This document shows positions 7,428-12,176 of a DNA stretch of 12,176 nucleotides, piece after piece. The stretch's first letter is position 1; the number at the start of each line of letters is the position of its first letter. Below the pieces are notes generated by a model, which was given only the letters and a program-made list of their open reading frames with translations, was not told where the DNA came from and did no database searches. The position numbers were made by a program, and so were the translations under genes. The DNA lies in assembly GCA_026785985.1 (NCBI GenBank), contig JAJAYX010000731.1, forward strand, positions 1 to 12,176, read 5' to 3'. The DNA is from Rudanella sp. GTDB taxonomy: Bacteria; Bacteroidota; Bacteroidia; Cytophagales; Spirosomataceae.

Positions 7428-7435
7428 CAAAATTA
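7428..7435 (-). promoter_or_regulatory. Candidate -7 promoter element for the SDR gene
   Basis: On the minus strand TAATTTTG matches the Bacteroidota -7 consensus TAnnTTTG exactly. It would start transcription near 7420, giving an untranslated leader of about 50 nt before ATG 7367. No TTTG -33 box is visible at the usual distance, so the promoter may be weak or activator-dependent. The regulator encoded just upstream is an obvious candidate activator. This is inference. Confidence 0.35.
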
Positions 7436-7476
7436 CCCGGCTCCCGGTGGCCCGGCATCCACATAGGTTAAGAAAA

Positions 7477-8055
7477 TCAGCGCCTGCTGGCCATTTTGGC
7501 CCGAATACGGGATAATTGGGTGGGGGTGATACCGAGGTAGGAGGCCACCTGGTATTGGGGAATGAGTTGCTCTAAGCCCGGATATTCCTGCCTGAATTGC
7601 AGATATCGCTCGTCGGCGTTACGCAGGACTAATTCCAGTTCACGCTGCTCTTTATAAACGAAATAGCCTTCGGCAAGCCGCCGGGCAAAGCGTTCGCAGT
7701 CGGGATACACGTCGTAGAGACCGGTTAGGCTGGGGTAGTCCACCACAAACAGGCTGCACGGGGTCAAGGCCTGGATATAAATCTGGTTGGGCTGACCCGT
7801 TACCAGTGAGCTAAACGCTCCGATGAAGTCATCCGCCGTGAAAAACGTCTTGTTGTATTCCCTCCCTTTCTCATTTCGATAGAATGCCCGCAATGCGCCT
7901 TCCACCACGTAAGCCGCTGTTGTTTCAACGCGACCAGCCTCGGCGAGATACTCGTTTTTAGCCAGCGACTGAACGGTAAACAGGGCGGCTACGGCCTGCC
8001 AGGCCGGTTCAGACAGGGGCGATACCTGATTGATGTATTGGCGTAAGCGGTTCAT
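7477..8055 (-). CDS. Crp/Fnr-family transcriptional regulator
   Basis: A 192-residue protein with an N-terminal cyclic-nucleotide-binding-type beta-barrel (about 20-110; NEYLAEAGRVETTAAYVVEG, FFTADDFIGAFSSLVTGQP), a long dimer helix (about 115-145) and a C-terminal helix-turn-helix (about 165-188; QYQVASYLGITPTQLSRIRA). The cAMP-phosphate-binding Arg-Ser signature of E. coli Crp is not present, and there are no Fnr-type N-terminal cysteines, so the ligand is unknown. The start is ATG 8053-8055. An in-frame TTG nine bases earlier is less likely. Such regulators in Bacteroidota are often next to one enzyme gene they control, here the SDR gene 109 bp downstream. The gene begins only 57 bp from the CE15 fragment stop, so its promoter must lie within or next to that debris. 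Confidence 0.85.
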   Translation of the reverse strand: MNRLRQYINQVSPLSEPAWQAVAALFTVQSLAKNEYLAEAGRVETTAAYVVEGALRAFYRNEKGREYNKTFFTADDFIGAFSSLVTGQPNQIYIQALTPCSLFVVDYPSLTGLYDVYPDCERFARRLAEGYFVYKEQRELELVLRNADERYLQFRQEYPGLEQLIPQYQVASYLGITPTQLSRIRAKMASRR

Positions 8056-8111
8056 GGATGACAACAGGACCTTTTCATAAAAATAGGGATTGGACTCCGA
8101 TTTGTCATTTA

Positions 8112-8252
8112 CTACTTCGCGTTAAAATGACTCCGGGCAAAGGTGAGGTATTGCAGCCAGTCGTAACGGGTTAAGTTATGCGCTCCTTCGCGCAGGTGAT
8201 ACCCCAGCGTTGCGTTGAAAACCGGCACATTGAAGGCAGGCTGCACAGTGGC
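8112..8252 (-). pseudogene. CE15 esterase, last 46 codons only (copy B)
   Basis: The sequence from ATVQPAFNVPVFNATLGYHL through TRYDWLQYLTFARSHFNAK, with its own TAG stop, matches the C-terminus of the CE15 gene at the right edge. It keeps the EGAHNLT His segment and nothing else of the active site. It is more diverged from copy C than copy A is. At about 8250 it joins in frame to a broken Bcr/CflA transporter, with the short shared GCCAC as a possible junction. The open frame across the junction codes no sensible protein. It is the third copy of this 3' end in the window, all in the same orientation. Confidence 0.85.
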
Positions 8253-8728
8253 ATAACCACCGATAGTTGGGGCAATCATTGGGGAAATAGCTACCACCAG
8301 TATAAGCGACAATAAAACCTGAACAAGCTACGTTACCGGAAACAGATCGCGAACGAAGGCCTGAGCCGCTACGATGCCTACACACCCACTCAATGCCTAC
8401 AGGAACCGCATCAAAATCAGGGCTTCGACCGACGTACCATAGGCACAACCCACCAATGCAAGCATATACACACTCAAGCCTGCATAGAGCGGCTTCTTTC
8501 GCCCATACCGACAAGCAAAAGCCCGTAAAGAAGCTGCCCGGCCGAGAGGCTAGGCAGGTAGGCACTCTGGGATAGCTGCATGGGTGATATGGAGGTTGAA
8601 GATTGCTGGTAATAGCCGAAAATCCTGACAAATACGTATCAACCGAGAACGGGCTGATGGCGGACAGCATCCCTAAAACAAGGATAATGGAAGCGTATCG
8701 TGGACGTGTTATGGTATGGCCTGGTCAT
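8251..8728 (-). pseudogene. Bcr/CflA-type MFS drug-efflux transporter, decayed and truncated
   Basis: Reading across frames gives recognisable pieces of a Bcr/CflA major-facilitator protein: SIILVLGMLSAISPFSVDTY (first membrane helix), QLSQSAYLPSLSAGQLLYG (helix 2), RKKPLYAGLSVYMLALVGCA (loop RKK and helix 3), SVEALILMRFL-ALSGCVG, AFVRDLFPV, and LILVVAISPMIAPTIGG (helix 5). These need frame changes near the start, near 8595 and near 8510. In-frame TAG codons occur at 8397-8399 and 8328-8330. The gene ends at about residue 160, where CE15 copy B is joined, so more than half is missing. ATG 8726-8728 lies 4 bp after the M14 stop, suggesting the two were once cotranscribed. Confidence 0.8.
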
Positions 8729-8732
8729 TAGG

Positions 8733-9997
8733 TTAGCGTTGGTTTCGTGCCGGTGTCCAGCTACTACGCCCACCCTTAGCTGCTAAAAATTGCAGGGCTG
8801 TCTGGTGGCAAATCAATTGCGCGTCAATCAACATCTCCGGTGTATGAACCACCGCTTCGCCATGATCCGTTTTTCCGGAGAACCCGTGACTGGGCGACTC
8901 GATCAGCATACTCAGTACCCCAAATGTAAATTCAATGCCCCATCAAGGTTGTAGCCCACGGGGCCTCCAGCACGGCGTGGATTGGCTTCTACAGCCGGAT
9001 TTTTTGTTTTTTGAAGCCCATTGAGGGCCAACTCGGTATGAATATGCGTGTAAAGTGAATCAAATGTTGGGGACAACGCAGGTTCTAAATAAGCCCGGAA
9101 GGCCGTTACATAGGTTGCTCCCGTGCGCATATTCAGGAGCAGGTCTGGTTTTCCCCGCTCGGTTAGATTAAAGAGTGCCTGCGTTTCCGGCTGTCGTTGG
9201 CCAAAAAAATCATCGTGCTGAATATTTACCCCAGCATCGTTGGGATAACCACCGGGGAACCCGACTGTAGGGAAATCCAACGGGATAAATTCTTTTATCA
9301 TGGGCCATCCCGTGATGGTACCATCTGCCTTGCCGCCTGTGTTGAGGTATTCATGAACAGTCCCATTTTGCCCTCTAAACAACTCCATATCCAACGGAAT
9401 ACGGTCTCTGCCATCCGGGTTTACGATTGGAATAAAGATTAACCGATCCACTTTTGCCATTGATGCCGAAATGTCCGGCCAGTCAATACCCCGAAGGTCT
9501 TTACCCGTTTCAATAATAGCGATCAGGTTTACGATACCGACAATGCCTTCAAATTCGCCACCATGCACCCCGGCTATACCCATATACACCCGTTTTTGAT
9601 GGTCTTTCCCCCGATAGACTGCTACATTGCCAAAGCCAAGTGCGCCTGAAAACGTAGACGTACCCTTTCCCTGACGGGCCTTGCCATAGAAAACGGCGTA
9701 GATTGGCTTCCCCCCCGCCGATTTGCCGATTATTTCTACGGTTCCTTTATGGACATTTTTCTTGATAAAACGAATCACGTTGGCCGTTGAACTTATCCAA
9801 AATGGGGGAATATTTTCCCGCTCGATGAGGTAACCGTTGGGTATCTGAAACGATTTGTTCGTTTGGTTTTTGATTTTTAGTGACTGGCCATTTGACGTAA
9901 GCGATTCACCAATAAGGAGTAAAATAGCAATACCTTTAAGCAGACGTACGCTCTTTTTAGAACTTGCTGGTGATATGAAGGAGGTATCATAGTTCAT
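8733..9997 (-). pseudogene. M14-family zinc carboxypeptidase, frameshifted, metal ligand lost
   Basis: This is an exported metallopeptidase-type gene. An N-terminal signal segment (KKSVRLLKGIAILLLIG, residues 14-30) precedes the M14 domain: AGVHGGEFEG with zinc ligands His145 and Glu148, VNPDGRDR (193-199), and VNIQHDDFFGQRQPETQAL (257-275). The expected third ligand in a LNM-H-TGA block reads Arg291 (LNMRTGA; codon 9125-9127, CGC, one change from CAC). A single-base deletion near 8936-8945 then shifts the frame after YNLDGAL and stops at 8912. The other frame continues EFTFGVLSMLIESPSHGFSG and ends at TAA 8733-8735. The likely catalytic Glu (8898-8900) lies in that lost part. Both defects argue for a dead gene. 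Composition is AT-richer than the block to its left. Confidence 0.85.
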
Positions 9998-10126
9998 AAG
10001 TACTGGATCTCCATTTAAAATTTAGCTATTTATTCCTAGTAATCTCACAAACTATTCTTAGCATTTAATAGAGTTTAGAGTGTAATTTATTTAGAAAATT
10101 ACGATAACGTAGGTGAGTCAAAATCA
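9998..10126. other. AT-rich intergenic, likely M14 promoter region
   Basis: No gene is seen in these 129 bp between GH29 and M14. The minus strand contains ATAGTTTG, one base short of the TAnnTTTG consensus, about 60 bp before the M14 start. This is too weak to call a promoter. Confidence 0.25.
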
Positions 10127-11482
10127 TTAATAACTCAATGTAAATACTCTCAAAAAATCTCCTTTATTTTTAGGGAGTTTAACTAGTATAGTCTCGTCAG
10201 TTTGCTTGAAAACAACGGATTGGCCTAGATCATTTTTTATCGAACGTACTTTTCGATTATTACTTCTTAGTGTAATCTGTTCGATGGTATCATCAAATAC
10301 GAAAAAATGAGTCTTATTCCCTTTTTGCGTACTCGTGAACTTGCCTTCTTCGACAAAATCACCTCCTCTGGTCCCGAAAATGGCATCGCTATGCGCTTTC
10401 ACCCACTTACCAACCTCTTTCATATTGGCAATAATAACGGGTTCAAAGGTTCCATCGGCCCGAGGACCGATATTGATCAGATAATTACCTCCGCTGCCCA
10501 CTGTCTGCACTAAATCAACGATAATTTCTTTGGGTGATAACAGAGTCGGGTTGGGTTTCCAGGACCACTGCGATTTATCCACCGTGACCCACGCTTGCCA
10601 GGGGTTCGTAGATTTCGATAACAGGTTGGGAGTCTCCTGCGATAAATTGCTCGTGAAGCGCTCTCGCTCTTCGAAATCGCCCGCAAAAATATCGGCCCGC
10701 CACGGTTCTTTTTTACTATAGGGAGGGGGGGGATTACGGCCTTTATCGGTTCGACTATTTACCAAAACAGCATCGTTAAGTTTTCGAATGTATAAATACA
10801 TATCACTGCCAATTTGATGAGTCCAGGTGGGATCCCAATCCCCATCAAACTGAATAAGTTGCGAATGATAGGTTGTTATCAGTTCACGAATTTGATTCTT
10901 GGCATAGATCCAGTACCGATTTTGATTTGGTGTATCCTGGCTTGTTGGAAATAAGTCGCCCGGCCCACCTTTACCGTAAGGCTGATAATCAGGGTGATAC
11001 CAGTCAAGGGTAGAATAATACGTACCAAAAACGATTCCTTTTTTCTGACAGGCATCGCTTAATTCTTTTAAAATATCCCGCTTGAAAGGCGTTGCGGCTA
11101 TATCATACTCCGAGTAAGCCGAATGCCAGATCGAAAAGCCATCGTGGTGTTTGGCTGTAATGATGACGTATTTCATCCCAAAATCCTCCATCAATTTCAC
11201 CCATTCATCAGCATTGAATTGGGTAGGATTAAACTGCCTGTAAAACGCATCGTATTCAGCTTTGGGCGTTTCTTTTCCTCTGGACCAACTAATCTCTTTT
11301 CCGGCTATAACGTTTGGACCCCAATGAACACTTAATCCATACCGCAAATCGTTGAAACGCTCAATTGATTTCTGATTGGTATAAATACCAGGATTTAATT
11401 CGCCACCTCCTGTTTTTTGGGAAAAGGCATGATGACTTAGCAAGTAATATATAAAAAACAGAAGCAGATTTTGTGCCTTCAT
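10127..11482 (-). CDS. GH29 alpha-L-fucosidase
   Basis: A 451-residue secreted glycoside hydrolase that removes alpha-linked L-fucose. A signal peptide (MKAQNLLLFFIYYLLSHHAF, cleavage near FSQ) is followed by the GH29 barrel: FNDLRYGLSVHWG (43-55), YVIITAKHHDGFSIWHS (105-121) with the substrate-binding His pair, GTYYSTLDWYHPDY (153-166), and LIQFDGDWDPTW (209-220). By family rule the nucleophile is the first Asp (Asp213). YLINIGPRADG (334-344) is the usual GH29 end-of-barrel block, and a beta domain follows to the C-terminus (about 370-451). Length is normal and the frame is intact. It lies 79 bp after the CE15 stop on the same strand, so the two may be cotranscribed. An uninterrupted C8 run in the coding strand (10725-10732, PPPP) could slip. 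Base composition is AT-rich relative to 2694-8055. Linkage specificity cannot be told. Confidence 0.92.
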   Translation of the reverse strand: MKAQNLLLFFIYYLLSHHAFSQKTGGGELNPGIYTNQKSIERFNDLRYGLSVHWGPNVIAGKEISWSRGKETPKAEYDAFYRQFNPTQFNADEWVKLMEDFGMKYVIITAKHHDGFSIWHSAYSEYDIAATPFKRDILKELSDACQKKGIVFGTYYSTLDWYHPDYQPYGKGGPGDLFPTSQDTPNQNRYWIYAKNQIRELITTYHSQLIQFDGDWDPTWTHQIGSDMYLYIRKLNDAVLVNSRTDKGRNPPPPYSKKEPWRADIFAGDFEERERFTSNLSQETPNLLSKSTNPWQAWVTVDKSQWSWKPNPTLLSPKEIIVDLVQTVGSGGNYLINIGPRADGTFEPVIIANMKEVGKWVKAHSDAIFGTRGGDFVEEGKFTSTQKGNKTHFFVFDDTIEQITLRSNNRKVRSIKNDLGQSVVFKQTDETILVKLPKNKGDFLRVFTLSY

Positions 11483-11561
11483 AAGTCATGAAACTACCTG
11501 ATAGTTAATGAAAATTGCGGGTGCATATAATCAAACGTTAGTAATACGGTTGATTCATTAC

Positions 11562-12176
11562 TTACTTTTTCGCTTTAAAATGATTCCGGGCAAAGGTGAG
11601 GTATTGCACCCAGTCGTAACGGGTTAAATTATGCGCTCCTTCGCGCAGGTGATATCCTAACGCGGTGTTGAAAACCGGTACGTTAACCGCAGGCTGCACG
11701 GTGGCAGGCAGCGGGCCAATACCATACAGAGCATACACAGACTCGGCATTTTTCAAGGCTACGAACGAACCCAGCGGGTCAGCCCATTTATCCTCGCTTG
11801 CCGTGCCCACATATACCGCACGGGGTGCTATGAGGGCCAGCAGCTCATGCTGATCTACGGGCAGCGAATCTTCCCGGTCACTGTACTGGCTAAACCGGGG
11901 CGGAAACCAGTGCGGAAACGAGGTGGTTGTCATCTTTACCGTTTCGCCATAGTGCCGACGAGACAACGAGGACCCGCCATTCCCCGAACAACTGGAAACA
12001 ACCAGCGCAAACCGCTGATCCTGAGCACCGCACCACAGGGCGGCTTTTCCACCCCGCGAGTGTCCAATGACGGCCACTTTGTTTTTGTCGATCTGCACGT
12101 CCTGCTGTAGATAATCCATCACCCGACTGGCTCCCCACCCCCATGCGCCCAAGGCCCTCATGCCATTGTCCATGTC
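11562..12176 (-). CDS. CE15 glucuronoyl methylesterase-like, C-terminal part (copy C), runs off right edge
   Basis: At least 204 C-terminal residues are present; the start lies beyond the window. CE15 enzymes cleave the ester between glucuronic acid of xylan and lignin alcohols. Counting from Met at 12173, the block VIGHSRGGKAALW holds the nucleophile Ser39 (12057-12059; CE15 consensus GxSRxGK). SEDKWADP (126-133) holds the candidate acid and EGAHNLT the catalytic His181 (11631-11633). LPVDQHELLALIAPRAVYV is typical of bacterial CE15. The visible part is intact to TAA 11562-11564. It precedes GH29 by 79 bp, fitting a glycan-degradation operon. It is the fullest of three copies of this gene end in the window and shares an 83-bp identical island (11638-11720) with copy A. 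Acetyl xylan esterase-like relatives are the main alternative. Confidence 0.88.
   Translation of the reverse strand, partial: DMDNGMRALGAWGWGASRVMDYLQQDVQIDKNKVAVIGHSRGGKAALWCGAQDQRFALVVSSCSGNGGSSLSRRHYGETVKMTTTSFPHWFPPRFSQYSDREDSLPVDQHELLALIAPRAVYVGTASEDKWADPLGSFVALKNAESVYALYGIGPLPATVQPAVNVPVFNTALGYHLREGAHNLTRYDWVQYLTFARNHFKAKK
11638..11720 (-). repeat. 83-bp segment identical to 1961-2043
   Basis: This is the partner of the island in copy A, in the same orientation and 9677 bp away. The sequence immediately outside differs (T11637 versus C1960, A11721 versus G2044). A crossover between the two would remove everything in between. Confidence 0.8.

Noticed and set aside
7368..7430. N-terminal extension of the SDR from ATG 7430
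   Set aside because: The 21 residues are not SDR-like, and the ATG overlaps a good -7 promoter element.
8112..8312. A 66-residue protein spanning the MFS/CE15 junction
   Set aside because: It is the fusion of a transporter helix with an esterase tail, starting at an internal Met. It is debris, not a designed fusion.
1..12176. tRNA or rRNA genes
   Set aside because: No cloverleaf with a recognisable T-arm or conserved rRNA segment was found on either strand by eye.

Overview
The window looks like a piece of a Bacteroidota chromosome, most likely a Spirosoma-type member of the Cytophagales. The reasons are a TonB-dependent receptor with an N-terminal carboxypeptidase-regulatory-like domain, a short Crp/Fnr regulator of the Bacteroidota kind, periplasmic carbohydrate-active enzymes (CE15, GH29), and one good match to the Bacteroidota -7 promoter element TAnnTTTG. 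This placement is inferred from protein style alone.

Layout. (1) Positions 1-634 hold a small unknown reading frame followed by a 130-bp imperfect inverted repeat that resembles an integron attC site, then an AT-rich stretch with the start of a possible next cassette. (2) Positions 635-2690 are debris: a 1265-bp ISKra4-like insertion sequence with perfect 21-bp ends and a triply broken transposase, a 3'-terminal fragment of a CE15 esterase gene on the minus strand, and a C-terminal IS66-type transposase fragment on the plus strand. (3) Positions 2694-8055 are an intact, GC-rich block, all on the minus strand: Crp/Fnr regulator, SDR oxidoreductase, TonB-dependent receptor and an Omp85/BamA-like barrel protein. 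(4) Positions 8112-12176 are also minus strand and partly AT-richer. In transcription order they hold a CE15 glucuronoyl esterase (runs off the right edge), a GH29 alpha-L-fucosidase, a frameshifted M14 carboxypeptidase and a decayed Bcr/CflA drug-efflux gene. The efflux gene is cut off by another piece of the CE15 3' end.

How it fits together. CE15 and GH29 would act in the periplasm on side chains of complex plant-type glycans. The window shows no SusC/SusD pair for them. M14 and the MFS gene were once 4 bp apart and probably cotranscribed, but both are now broken. The most striking large-scale feature is that the last part of the CE15 gene occurs three times in the same orientation, each time joined to something different: IS66 debris, an MFS pseudogene, and its own upstream coding region. 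Two copies share 83 identical bases. This points to repeated recombination or gene loss around CE15 paralogues rather than to a new functional system. The attC-like element at the left edge is the best candidate for something less ordinary.
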